From Flavobacteriaceae bacterium F08102 (lineage in GTDB: Bacteria > Bacteroidota > Bacteroidia > Flavobacteriales > Flavobacteriaceae), in contig JALKAY010000008.1 of the NCBI GenBank assembly GCA_023015935.1, positions 62,001 to 126,000 on the forward strand: 64,000 bases of DNA, in the 5' to 3' direction. The position numbers were made by a program, and so were the translations under genes. This document shows, piece by piece, positions 9,445 to 18,105 of this stretch. The notes below the pieces were generated by a model, which saw only the letters and a program-made list of their open reading frames with translations, was not told the origin of the DNA and did not search any database. Position 1 is the stretch's first letter; the number at the start of each line of letters is the position of its first letter.

Positions 9445-11454
9445 ATGAAAAATCGAATCATTCTTACCCTTCTTGGGGTACTATGCTTTTCTATTAGTCA
9501 AGCCCAATTAGTTGATCCTGTAAAATGGACTACTTCCGTTGAAAAAGTAAAAGATAACAATGGAAATATCGTAAAAGATCAGTACATTTTAGTTGCTACA
9601 GCAACGATGGAGGGCAACTATCACATGTACTCTCAAAACATAGATGGAGAAAATCCAATACCAACAACATTTATTTTCGACACAAATTCCGATTATGAAG
9701 TTATTGGTAATACACTCGAAGAAGAGGGACATACCGAAAAAGTACCTGTGTTTGACAACAGAGAAATTAAATACTTTGCAGGAACGGCCAGTTTCAGACA
9801 ACAAATTAAAGTATTAAATGATGAACTCTCTGTAATCAATGCCGAAGTTGAGTATATGGCATGTGATGATACAAGTTGTACACCACCAACGATTAAAGAC
9901 CTAGTCTTTACCATTAAAAGTGGTGGTGCAGCAAAGGTTGATGCACAATCAGATGAAGATGCTAGAATTGAAGCTGCTACGGCTTCAGGTGACGACATGG
10001 ATTCTGATAATTCTAACCGAAGCCTTTGGGCTATTTTTATTATCTCCTTTCTTTCTGGATTTGCAGCCTTGTTAACACCTTGTGTTTTTCCAATGATTCC
10101 AATGACAGTAAGTTTCTTTACCAAACAAAGTAAAACAAAAGCTGCAGGAATTAAGAACGCAATTATTTACGGACTTTCTATCATCATTATTTATGTATTT
10201 TTAGGATGGATTGTCTCACAAGTGTTTGGAGCAGATGCACTTAATGCCTTAGCAACTAATGTTTGGTTTAACACCATATTCTTCCTATTACTTATTATTT
10301 TTGGGGTATCTTTTTTAGGTGCCTTTGAAATCACCCTACCGAGTTCTTGGGGAACAAAAATTGATAACCAAGCCGATCGTGGAGGAATCATAGGAATCTT
10401 TTTTATGGCGCTAGCTTTGGCAATTGTATCCTTTTCATGTACAGGTCCTATCGTAGGAACTTTATTAGTAGAAGCTGCTTCTAAAGGTGGAATGGCACCC
10501 CTCATTGGGATGTTCGGCTTTTCTTTAGCCATTGCCCTACCCTTTACTTTATTTGCCGCTTTTCCTGGATGGTTAAATTCTATGCCAAAATCAGGTGGAT
10601 GGTTAAATACCGTTAAAGTGGTACTCGGTTTTCTTGAAATTGCCTTCGCCTTTAAATTCTTATCTCAAGCCGATTTAGTATTGCAATTGCACTTGCTAGA
10701 ACGTGAGGTGTTTATTGCGATTTGGATAGCTATATTTGGTACCTTAACATTATATCTATTTGGTAAAATTAAATTACCACATGACAGTCCGTTATCGCAT
10801 ATCTCTGTAGGAAGATTAAGTCTTGGACTTATCACTTTATCCTTTACCTTTTATATGATTCCTGGTCTTTGGGGAGCACCGTTGAAATTAATCTCTGCGT
10901 TTCCACCACCACAACATTATAGTGAATCACCATATGGCGTTGGTTTCACCAAGCTTGGCGGAGGCGGAGGTGGTGCCGTGAGTGAAATTCCTGATGGTGC
11001 CCATTTATTACCACCTCATGATATTTTAGCATTTGATGATTATGATAAAGGATTGGCTTATGCTAAGAAAGTTGGGAAACCCGTAATGATAGATTTTACC
11101 GGACATTCATGCGTAAATTGCCGAAAAATGGAAAATAATGTATGGATAGATGAAGGTATCTTAAATATGCTGAAAAATGATGTTGTATTAATTTCCCTTT
11201 ATGTTGATGAAGAAAATCCATTCCCTGAAGGTGTAGAACCACCTGAATCGAAACTTCGTCCTGGGAAGAAATTGAAAACAATCAGTCAAAAATGGGTGGA
11301 ATTACAAACCCTAAAATACAAAACCAATACCCAACCCTTCTATGTCTTAATGGACCACGATGAAGAGAATCTAATCAAACCACGTGGATATACACCCGAT
11401 ATTATGGAGTATAAAAACTGGTTGAAAGAAGGTATTAGTAATTTCAAAAAATAA
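9445..11454 (+). CDS. dsbD: Thiol:disulfide interchange protein, DsbD family
   Basis: A 669-residue three-part reductase. A signal peptide (1-20) is followed by the alpha domain (about 21-160, cysteine pair MACDDTSC). The membrane core has eight or so helices with the paired redox cysteines Cys213 (TPCVFPMIP) and Cys332 (SFSCTGPIVG). The C-terminal thioredoxin domain has GHSCVNCRKM (Cys556, Cys559). The protein carries electrons from cytoplasmic thioredoxin across the inner membrane to envelope thiol proteins, plausibly the TlpA lipoproteins encoded nearby. A glycine-rich linker near residue 510 precedes the C-terminal domain. A clear terminator follows the gene. Confidence 0.93.
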   Translation: MKNRIILTLLGVLCFSISQAQLVDPVKWTTSVEKVKDNNGNIVKDQYILVATATMEGNYHMYSQNIDGENPIPTTFIFDTNSDYEVIGNTLEEEGHTEKVPVFDNREIKYFAGTASFRQQIKVLNDELSVINAEVEYMACDDTSCTPPTIKDLVFTIKSGGAAKVDAQSDEDARIEAATASGDDMDSDNSNRSLWAIFIISFLSGFAALLTPCVFPMIPMTVSFFTKQSKTKAAGIKNAIIYGLSIIIIYVFLGWIVSQVFGADALNALATNVWFNTIFFLLLIIFGVSFLGAFEITLPSSWGTKIDNQADRGGIIGIFFMALALAIVSFSCTGPIVGTLLVEAASKGGMAPLIGMFGFSLAIALPFTLFAAFPGWLNSMPKSGGWLNTVKVVLGFLEIAFAFKFLSQADLVLQLHLLEREVFIAIWIAIFGTLTLYLFGKIKLPHDSPLSHISVGRLSLGLITLSFTFYMIPGLWGAPLKLISAFPPPQHYSESPYGVGFTKLGGGGGGAVSEIPDGAHLLPPHDILAFDDYDKGLAYAKKVGKPVMIDFTGHSCVNCRKMENNVWIDEGILNMLKNDVVLISLYVDEENPFPEGVEPPESKLRPGKKLKTISQKWVELQTLKYKTNTQPFYVLMDHDEENLIKPRGYTPDIMEYKNWLKEGISNFKK

Positions 11455-11486
11455 CGTTTACGAAGATTTTATTTGTTTGAAATATA

Positions 11487-11517
11487 AACGCCCCACTTTT
11501 GCGGGGCGTTTTTTTTT
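11487..11517. terminator. Strong intrinsic terminator after dsbD
   Basis: An 8-bp GC-rich stem (AACGCCCC / GGGGCGTT) with loop ACTTTTGC and a run of nine T. It separates dsbD from the decaying peptide locus. Confidence 0.85.
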
Positions 11518-11691
11518 CGTGTATTTAAAATAGTAGTTCTCGAGAGGAGAAAATTACTAGAATAAAGCACTAGTAATTTTTTATTTACCTTTATTAGCTT
11601 TGCATACGCTATTTGATATTCCTCCATAGTCATCGGATTTTTACCAGTACGACATTCTATCCTTAACTATTTAACGGGATTAATAGGGAAT

Positions 11692-11913
11692 TCAGAGACG
11701 CGTCTTCGTCCGATATTGCTCATTGATAACCTCTAAAATTAAGCCCGGCAATCCGCCGTACTTCGCAGGACCATTACTTAGTGGAATTTCAGGAGTATAC
11801 CATGCCGTGGTAGAAATGATTTTATCCACATCATAATACTCAAAGCCACCACCTTCTTTTGGTTTGGCCCGACGGATAGTTTGAACTTCATCATACGTTG
11901 CTTTATGACAGGT
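11692..11913 (-). pseudogene. GLPGLI-family gene fragment (3' half, broken)
   Basis: Reading the minus strand gives about 70 codons that match the diagnostic end of GLPGLI proteins: CHKATYDEV, then ISTTAWYTPEIPLSNGP, KYGGLPGLILEV. The intact copy at 18106 has the same landmarks (CYKATF, TTAWYTPQIPISNGP, MYGGLPGLILEV). The frame ends early at a TGA shortly after LILEV, whereas intact members continue about 50 residues more. There is no signal peptide or N-terminal half; the frame runs instead straight into a C39 peptidase fragment. It is best read as a deletion-derived relic. The stretch 11518-11691 shows nothing else recognisable. Confidence 0.85.
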
Positions 11914-12099
11914 ATGAAAGCCAATTTTTTCAGCAGCTTCACTTAGACCTAATAGACTACTCCCTTAACGGGTAGTTTCAGCGTAATCGCGTAGTGGGGC
12001 CGTATGAATAGATTTTCCATAATATTTAGCAATGATTTTTAGGCAGGTCGGGCCACAATCTTTTTGGTCGGCTTGTTTGAAATGAGGAAATTTTAACAA
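11914..12099 (-). pseudogene. Remnant of C39 peptidase-domain ABC exporter (N-terminus only)
   Basis: The minus strand from TTG 12099 reads LLKFPHFKQADQKDCGPTCL, then KIIAKYYGKSI, LRDYAETTR, stop, GSSLLGLSEAAEKIGF. This is the N-terminal C39 peptidase domain of double-glycine leader-processing exporters, with the catalytic Cys in DCGPTC. One in-frame TAA at 11965-11967 replaces the Glu normally found in TTREG, a single-base nonsense change. The remaining domain (catalytic His), membrane part and ATPase are gone: after IGFHT the frame continues into a GLPGLI fragment. The remnant starts 2 bases after the GLPGLI gene at 12102, so the exporter was once co-transcribed with it and with the leader peptide gene upstream. 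Confidence 0.82.
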
Positions 12100-12101
12100 A
12101 A

Positions 12102-12869
12102 TTATCTCTTCAATCCAACAGCTTTCTCGTACTCTTCTAAACTAATTGCTTTGCCCGATTTAGGAGGTTTAATTTTAACAGGCTTAACAGGGTTTAAAAC
12201 AATTTCGGTACAAACCAATTTAAATTCTTTATTAAATTCAATTTCTAAAATTAAGCCTGGTAAGCCACCATAATTCCTTGGACCATTACTTATGGGGATT
12301 TTTGGCGTATACCAAACAGTAGTTTTTATTGTATCTCTATGCGTAATTGTATTAAACCCCCCTTCTCCATCTGGCATTTTATCATCATAAACATATATAT
12401 CAAAAAGTGTTGCTTTATTGCAAATATAGTTTCCTATTTTTTTTATATCAGGTGCTAAACTCCACTCAAATGTTTGCATTGAATCTTTCACTAAAAATTG
12501 TGCACCGTCAAAATCAATTTTATTAATGAATGAACCTTCTTGTAAGTTTTTATAATAAATATCTGTTATATATTGAACATTGTTTTCTTTAAGTTTAAGG
12601 GTGTTAAGTTCTTTGTAAATTGATTCATTGGTAGTGAAAATTAGTTGATATGTCCTTTCATAAAGATTTTTAAAAGAAATTAAGGCATTTTGTAGCAATT
12701 CACGACGTTCAAGACTAGTTTTAGGGTCATTAATGGCATCGTCATATTTTTTCGAATTATATATCCCTTCATAGACAACTTGACCCTCAAAAGATTGAAA
12801 AGCATAATTTTTTTGAGTTAAAATAACTGCTAAGAATGTGAGGCATATTAATTTTATTGAGGATTTCAT
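12102..12869 (-). CDS. GLPGLI family protein
   Basis: A 255-residue secreted protein with a signal peptide (MKSSIKLICLTFLAVILTQ, cut near AFQ). It contains the family signature SNGPRNYGGLPGLILEIEF together with upstream landmarks GNYICNKATLFD and WYTPKIPIS. The family is confined largely to Bacteroidota and has no firmly established function; members often sit next to outer-membrane beta-barrel receptors, as here (15197-17914). It lies downstream of the cysteine-rich peptide gene, separated by a hairpin, and immediately upstream of the exporter remnant. A role in export, folding or immunity of the peptide is possible but unproven. Confidence 0.88.
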   Translation of the reverse strand: MKSSIKLICLTFLAVILTQKNYAFQSFEGQVVYEGIYNSKKYDDAINDPKTSLERRELLQNALISFKNLYERTYQLIFTTNESIYKELNTLKLKENNVQYITDIYYKNLQEGSFINKIDFDGAQFLVKDSMQTFEWSLAPDIKKIGNYICNKATLFDIYVYDDKMPDGEGGFNTITHRDTIKTTVWYTPKIPISNGPRNYGGLPGLILEIEFNKEFKLVCTEIVLNPVKPVKIKPPKSGKAISLEEYEKAVGLKR

Positions 12870-12884
12870 GGATTCACTATTTAA

Positions 12885-12916
12885 AACCTCTTTATAAAGG
12901 ATGATATAAAGAGGTT
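12885..12916 (-). terminator. Hairpin (attenuator-like terminator) between peptide gene and GLPGLI gene
   Basis: A perfect 12-bp stem (AACCTCTTTATA / TATAAAGAGGTT) with an 8-base loop is followed on the minus strand by TTTTAAATAG, 15 bases before the GLPGLI start. Such partial terminators often sit after a small structural peptide gene, so the peptide mRNA exceeds that of downstream genes. That role is inferred. Confidence 0.65.
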
Positions 12917-13038
12917 GTTTATAATTTTAAAATTTCATTTGTAATATAATAAATATTATTAGGATTCCTGGATTTCTAATTGAAACTATACGTAAAGTTT
13001 TAAAATAATAGGCTCAATAACAATCAGAACGTGTATAT

Positions 13039-13230
13039 TTAAGGAAACACATGTGTACACACATTAAAGACCTGCCCAAAATTCGGTTTACATTTTTTGC
13101 ATAAAAGATGATCACATTCACCAGCATTATTGCACCTGGAACCACATTCATGGAAGTTTCCTCCATTTATCTTTTTAAGTTCGTCTTTATTTAAAAACTT
13201 AAGGGTTCTAAGGGTTTTTATTTTTTTCAT
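13039..13230 (-). CDS. Double-glycine leader peptide with six-cysteine core (bacteriocin-like)
   Basis: A 63-residue peptide. The leader of about 24 residues ends LNKDELKKINGG, the hydrophobic-spaced double-glycine form cut by C39 peptidase exporters. The 39-residue core has six cysteines at 29, 33, 39, 44, 47 and 58 (spacing C-3-C-5-C-4-C-2-C-10-C), enough for three disulfides. The neighbouring VKOR/thioredoxin fusion is a fitting disulfide former, and a C39 exporter remnant lies downstream. The spacing resembles small knottin-like inhibitors such as the potato carboxypeptidase inhibitor (C-3-C-5-C-5-C-2-C-6-C), but similarity at this length is only suggestive. Function could be antibacterial, protease-inhibiting or signalling. 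Confidence 0.8.
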   Translation of the reverse strand: MKKIKTLRTLKFLNKDELKKINGGNFHECGSRCNNAGECDHLLCKKCKPNFGQVFNVCTHVFP

Positions 13231-13315
13231 AATTTATAATATTAAATGAATTTTAATTCCCTCTGACATTTAAAGACACCCGAGGTTTATGTCCAACTCT
13301 CGCGAAAAGATATTA

Positions 13316-14953
13316 TTAATTCTGAACTACTTCTTTTTTAACTATGTTACTTTGTCTAATTATAAAATCCTTGTCGTCCAGAAGGTCTTTAATAAAAAGA
13401 ATTAAGTCTTCCCGATCATAAGTGTCAGGGTATTGTTGTTGACCAACAATAAGAGCGGGCGTAAATAACAATTCATTTTTTATATTTTCCTTGAATTGCT
13501 TTTTAAATATTTTTCCAATTTTAGGTATTACTTCAGCTGCACCAAAATTTAAATTCCATTCTTCCATATTTTTAGTGTTAAACCAAATACCCAAGGCATT
13601 CATAAATTTATTTTGTCCTTCTTGAAAATAAATTTCCAGTAATCTATGATGCAAGAATTTTGATTTCTCTTCAGGTTCTTGAAAATTATAATTAAAACGA
13701 ATATTTACCCTAAGGTCATCGGTATATTTATCTAAGATTTTTTCGAGCTGCCCGTGCATCTTAATACAGTGCCCACAAAATGGATTGGTAACCAACGTAA
13801 GTTTTAATTGGGCATCACCATTACCAACATAGATTTCTGAATCTAAAGTGTCATAATTATAACTTTTAGAATCTAGTAATGCCAGCTTAAATAAATCATA
13901 ATTTCGCTTAAAACGTAAAGACGTAATTTCAGATGATTTGAGTCTAAAATATGATTTTATTTTAGGTTTTAACATAAGCCAAACCATAACGACAACTGAA
14001 AATCCAAGCAAAAATGAAAACAAAGAAATGCCATTGAAAACCAATGTTCTAAATGACCCAAAATTTGAAAATGTTACCATTTCTAAAACTAATAGACCAG
14101 CAATCAATAAGCATATGGTACACCATTTCTTTTCTACCTGCCATTGATAATACAATGAATATAGTATCACTGGCAAGCCCAATAATGTGGTGATCAAAGA
14201 ATAGTTAATGAAATTTTCAAAATCATTTGACCTACTCATTAAAAATAACCCAATAAGTTGTCCAAAAAAGAAGATTACGCTTAAATCACTCAAGCCTATA
14301 TTCGAAAATAATTTTGTTCCTTTTGAAGTAATTACAGACTCACAACTCGATTTTAGAGAAGCTCCTGATCCGCATACAGCGGATGCAAATGATGAATCAA
14401 CCCCAAATTCTTGTTTTAAGACCTCAAGGGTTAAAAACACGCCCGACAAGCTCAGAAATAAAATTAACATCGGAGTAATCGCAAATTGCATTGGGATTCC
14501 AACTCCTAAAATTGATAGGAGAATAAAACTGACACCAATAATATAGGGGGTTGCATTTTTTTTTGGAGCAACGATTTCAGTTTTGTCAGTTTGCTCAACA
14601 ACCAAAACAATATTCTTACAGAGGTTTAAAAATTCCGCTTCCGTATAGGATTGCTTTTTGTTTTTCTTTTTATAACTAAATTTGTTATTTATTTTCTCAA
14701 CAAAAGCCAAAAACGGGGCTTCTTTTTCGGCTTGTAAAAGAGCAACAAAACGATCAGGTAAATACTCAATTTGCTCATTCTCTATTTTAACGGCCAGATT
14801 GTCTATTTTAAAAAAACTCAACGTATCACTAAATGCATATAGTGACGGAAAATCGGGATGCGTTTCGACTTGAAATTTAAATTCATCAAAATCAATCTTG
14901 ATTTTTTCCTTTTTCAAATAAGAAATGATAAAGTCAAATTGGTTGGTTTTCAT
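13316..14953 (-). CDS. C39-like / VKOR / thioredoxin fusion, probable disulfide-forming membrane protein
   Basis: A 545-residue fusion. Residues 1-125 resemble a C39-peptidase-like fold without the catalytic Cys (THPDFPSLYAFSDTLSFFKI). Residues 135-330 form a VKOR membrane domain with loop cysteines Cys194 and Cys204 and the active pair CTIC (Cys278, Cys281). The C-terminal thioredoxin/DsbA-like domain has NPFCGHCIKMH (Cys393, Cys396). Known VKOR fusions reoxidise a thioredoxin-like partner with quinone to create disulfides outside the membrane. It lies 85 bases upstream of the six-cysteine peptide and on the same strand, so the peptide is the obvious client. The dead C39-like domain may bind the double-glycine leader; this is inference. 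Confidence 0.87.
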   Translation of the reverse strand: MKTNQFDFIISYLKKEKIKIDFDEFKFQVETHPDFPSLYAFSDTLSFFKIDNLAVKIENEQIEYLPDRFVALLQAEKEAPFLAFVEKINNKFSYKKKNKKQSYTEAEFLNLCKNIVLVVEQTDKTEIVAPKKNATPYIIGVSFILLSILGVGIPMQFAITPMLILFLSLSGVFLTLEVLKQEFGVDSSFASAVCGSGASLKSSCESVITSKGTKLFSNIGLSDLSVIFFFGQLIGLFLMSRSNDFENFINYSLITTLLGLPVILYSLYYQWQVEKKWCTICLLIAGLLVLEMVTFSNFGSFRTLVFNGISLFSFLLGFSVVVMVWLMLKPKIKSYFRLKSSEITSLRFKRNYDLFKLALLDSKSYNYDTLDSEIYVGNGDAQLKLTLVTNPFCGHCIKMHGQLEKILDKYTDDLRVNIRFNYNFQEPEEKSKFLHHRLLEIYFQEGQNKFMNALGIWFNTKNMEEWNLNFGAAEVIPKIGKIFKKQFKENIKNELLFTPALIVGQQQYPDTYDREDLILFIKDLLDDKDFIIRQSNIVKKEVVQN

Positions 14954-15196
14954 AATTCAAACGACCTATAGTTTTGAGACTGATAAAATTATGTGCTATA
15001 TTATATACAGTGGTATATTTTTAGTATATTAAAAGTGTACTTATACTATACTTACAAATGGGCAAAAAATTGTTTATTTGAATTAATCCTTAATCGAACG
15101 TGAAGTTTAAAACAGGTGGTTTAAGAAAATTTTATCATTTACTATGTGATTAAATAAATTGAACGTTGTAAATTTCAAAGGTCAACCAGTTTTATA

Positions 15197-17914
15197 ATGA
15201 GTAGATTTAAAATTTTCTTTTTTTTACTTTTCATCTCTACTATCACCTTCTCCCAAGTCAAAGTAACCGGCATGGTTAAGGACAGCATAGGCAACCCCTT
15301 GAACCTTGCCAATGTGATTGCGGTAAATCAAGACTCAAAAGCGATCGAATCCTACAACATCACCAATGCCAAAGGAGTCTATACATTAAACCTCGCGAAA
15401 AACACGGCATATAAACTCAGTGTGAGTTTTATTGGCATGAAAACTATACAATATGAGCTAACCACCCAAGAAGTTGCCATTAATAAAGATTTTCAATTAG
15501 AGGAAGATGCAGGAGCCTTGGATGAAGTAGCGATAACCTATAAAATTCCCTTAAAGATTAGCGGGGATACCTTAATTTATGATGCTGATTCATTTAAAAA
15601 CTCAACAGATAAAAAATTAGAGGATGTGTTAAAAAACATGCCCGGTTTCGAGGTTACAAAGGATGGAGATATAAAATTTGAGGGTAAAAAGATCACGACT
15701 ATCACCGTTGAAGGAAAACGTTTTTTTGATGGGAGTAGTAAATTAGCTTCCAAAAATATTCCCGCTGGGGTGTTAGACAAAATTGAAGTCCTAAAAAACC
15801 ACGATAACATTTCTCAGCTTAGTGGAGTACGCGATAACAGTGAAAATATCGCCATTAACATAAAGCTAAAGGAAGGGAAAAAGAATTTTTGGTTTGGAGA
15901 TCTTATGGCTGGTGGTGGACCAGATGAACGCTATATACTTCATCCAAAATTATTTTATTACAGTCCTAAAAAAAGCATCAATGTGATCACCGATTTTAAC
16001 AACATCGGGGAAGCACCTTTAAGCGCTAGTGATCTGTCTCGTTTTTCAGGACGGCTTCATCGTATTCATCAAAATAGTGGGACCCAATTTAATGTAGAGT
16101 CCCCGAACACTGAATCGCTATCATTGAGAAATAACCGTGCAAAGGGGATCGATACAAAATTTGCAGCTGCAAACTTGAACGTGGCTCCTACGGGTATCTG
16201 GGATCTAAGTGGCTTCGCCATTTATTCAGGATCTAGAGTTAATACCCAAGAAAACAGTTTTAGGCAGTTTTTTCAATCGGAGAATACACCTAATCCACCC
16301 GACGATGAAAGCATCACAAATAGAGCACATCAAAAAAGTGATATGGGGATTTTTAAAATATCTTCTACCTATAAACCTAATAGTAACAATCAATTAGATT
16401 ATAATGGCTTTGCTCGAATCTCAAAAACAAGTCTCGATAAAAGCTATTTTTCCTCCGTTTTACAAGATATTAACGAAAAAAATACCCAAGATCCGTATAA
16501 AATTACTCAAGGCCTTGATTATTATTACACGCTCAATGAACGCAATGTTTTTGCTTTTGAATCTCAATACCTCCTACAACGTGAAGACCCTTTCTACAAT
16601 GCAATTTTAACGCAACAGAGTATGTTCTCTTTTGCAGATAATTTGGGATTAGATCAAAATCAAGGTTCCTATAATATAAATCAAGACCAATTGGTTAAAA
16701 CCAATAAGTTTGATGCTACCTTAAATTACTGGTATGTGATCAATAGAAAGAGTAACCTGAATTTCACCTTGGGAACACTCTTGAGTGCACAACAATTCAA
16801 TTCAAGTATATATCAAATTCTTGACAATGGCAGTGTCTATGAGTTGAATCCGCCGCAAGGGGACCTAAACAATGATATTAGTTACCATTTTAATGATGTT
16901 TACCTTGGGCTTCATTACCGAATAAAAATGGGTGTGTTTACGATTGCCCCGGGTATTTCGGTACATTCATATCTTTCTAAGAATAAACAATTCAATGCTA
17001 CTTCTCAGTTTGATTTTATACGTGTATTACCGGATTTCAATATGAATATCCAATTAAAAAGTACAGAGACTATTCGATTTGATTACCGTATAAAAACTCA
17101 GTTTACGAATGTCAATCAATTGGCTGAAGGACTCGTATTAAACAATTATAATGCCTTGTATTTAGGAAACCGAGATTTGGAAAATACGTTGGCACATACA
17201 CTCAGCCTAAGCTATACCAATCAGATAAATCTCTTAAATCGATATCGAAATACCACCATAAACGCCTCCGTGAATTATTTAAAAACCACCGAAGCCATTC
17301 GCAACAGTATCGATCCTGAAGGGATTTTACAAGTAGCAACTCCATTCAACTCAAACTTTGAAGATGAGGGGCTGACGGGTAACCTTCAATTAACTAGAGC
17401 TATTTGGAAGTTGAGAGCGGTTGTTGGCGGTGTGTTTTCGTACAGTAAATACGATCAGATTTATGAGAATATTGTAAGTACGAATGAATCATTTATTCAG
17501 TCCTATAATTTTGGATTAAAAACCAATTTTTACCGTGAAAAATTCCCCAACATAGAAGTTGGATATAATCACTCAATAAACACCTACAATCAAGGCTTAT
17601 CTAATCCGAAATACATTACCGACAGTCCGTATGCAAACATAGAGGCAGCGTTCTTAAAAGGATTTATCTTTAAGGCCGATTATGCCTATACGAATTATAA
17701 AAACGAGTCCACTAGTTTAAATACCTACAGTTTTTTAAATGCCAGTTTAAGTTATCAACATCTAAAAAGCCAATGGGAATACAGCCTTACGGCGAGCAAT
17801 TTACTTAATACACGCTCTTTGAATACCAATATGTCAAATGACTTTTTTGTAAGCACTAATCAGTATTTCATCCAACCACGGGTCATCACAATAGGCATAA
17901 AATATAATCTGTAA
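15197..17914 (+). CDS. Outer-membrane beta-barrel receptor-like protein with carboxypeptidase-regulatory domain
   Basis: A 905-residue protein with a signal peptide (MSRFKIFFFLLFISTITFSQ). A carboxypeptidase-regulatory-like domain (KVTGMVKDSIGNPLNLANVI) spans about 21-105, then a plug-like region (DADSFKNSTDKKLEDVLKNM, ITVEGKRFF) about 120-225, and a long beta barrel of the OMP_b-brl type ending in ITIGIKYNL. No clear TonB box was seen. Such proteins are frequent partners of GLPGLI proteins in Bacteroidota, and here one GLPGLI gene follows on the same strand and another lies on the divergent arm. It may carry or secrete the cysteine-rich peptide across the outer membrane, or be its receptor; both are speculative. 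Confidence 0.85.
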   Translation: MSRFKIFFFLLFISTITFSQVKVTGMVKDSIGNPLNLANVIAVNQDSKAIESYNITNAKGVYTLNLAKNTAYKLSVSFIGMKTIQYELTTQEVAINKDFQLEEDAGALDEVAITYKIPLKISGDTLIYDADSFKNSTDKKLEDVLKNMPGFEVTKDGDIKFEGKKITTITVEGKRFFDGSSKLASKNIPAGVLDKIEVLKNHDNISQLSGVRDNSENIAINIKLKEGKKNFWFGDLMAGGGPDERYILHPKLFYYSPKKSINVITDFNNIGEAPLSASDLSRFSGRLHRIHQNSGTQFNVESPNTESLSLRNNRAKGIDTKFAAANLNVAPTGIWDLSGFAIYSGSRVNTQENSFRQFFQSENTPNPPDDESITNRAHQKSDMGIFKISSTYKPNSNNQLDYNGFARISKTSLDKSYFSSVLQDINEKNTQDPYKITQGLDYYYTLNERNVFAFESQYLLQREDPFYNAILTQQSMFSFADNLGLDQNQGSYNINQDQLVKTNKFDATLNYWYVINRKSNLNFTLGTLLSAQQFNSSIYQILDNGSVYELNPPQGDLNNDISYHFNDVYLGLHYRIKMGVFTIAPGISVHSYLSKNKQFNATSQFDFIRVLPDFNMNIQLKSTETIRFDYRIKTQFTNVNQLAEGLVLNNYNALYLGNRDLENTLAHTLSLSYTNQINLLNRYRNTTINASVNYLKTTEAIRNSIDPEGILQVATPFNSNFEDEGLTGNLQLTRAIWKLRAVVGGVFSYSKYDQIYENIVSTNESFIQSYNFGLKTNFYREKFPNIEVGYNHSINTYNQGLSNPKYITDSPYANIEAAFLKGFIFKADYAYTNYKNESTSLNTYSFLNASLSYQHLKSQWEYSLTASNLLNTRSLNTNMSNDFFVSTNQYFIQPRVITIGIKYNL

Positions 17915-18105
17915 TAAATTCTATTTCGCCCCCCTCCTCTACTGTTTTCGATTATTTTATTACGGATAATTCACTTTTTTCAATCGAATGATGATTAAAA
18001 GGTTATTTTTGATAGAATTTTGCTTTTTTATCGCGTATTATCCAATAAACAGGAGGCTTTTAAAAGTAGAAATAGTGTGTAATTGTTTCAATTAATTTTT
18101 TCTAA

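Noticed and set aside
9693-10124. Open frame of 143 codons antisense to dsbD
   Set aside because: It lies wholly opposite a clear DsbD coding sequence and has low-complexity, family-free translation.
13039-13230. A class IIa-like bacteroidetocin
   Set aside because: The double-glycine leader fits, but six cysteines and a VKOR partner do not match the few-cysteine bacteroidetocin pattern as I know it.
14208-14546. Open frame of 112 codons antisense to the VKOR fusion gene
   Set aside because: The opposite strand encodes well-conserved VKOR cysteines; this frame has no recognisable features.
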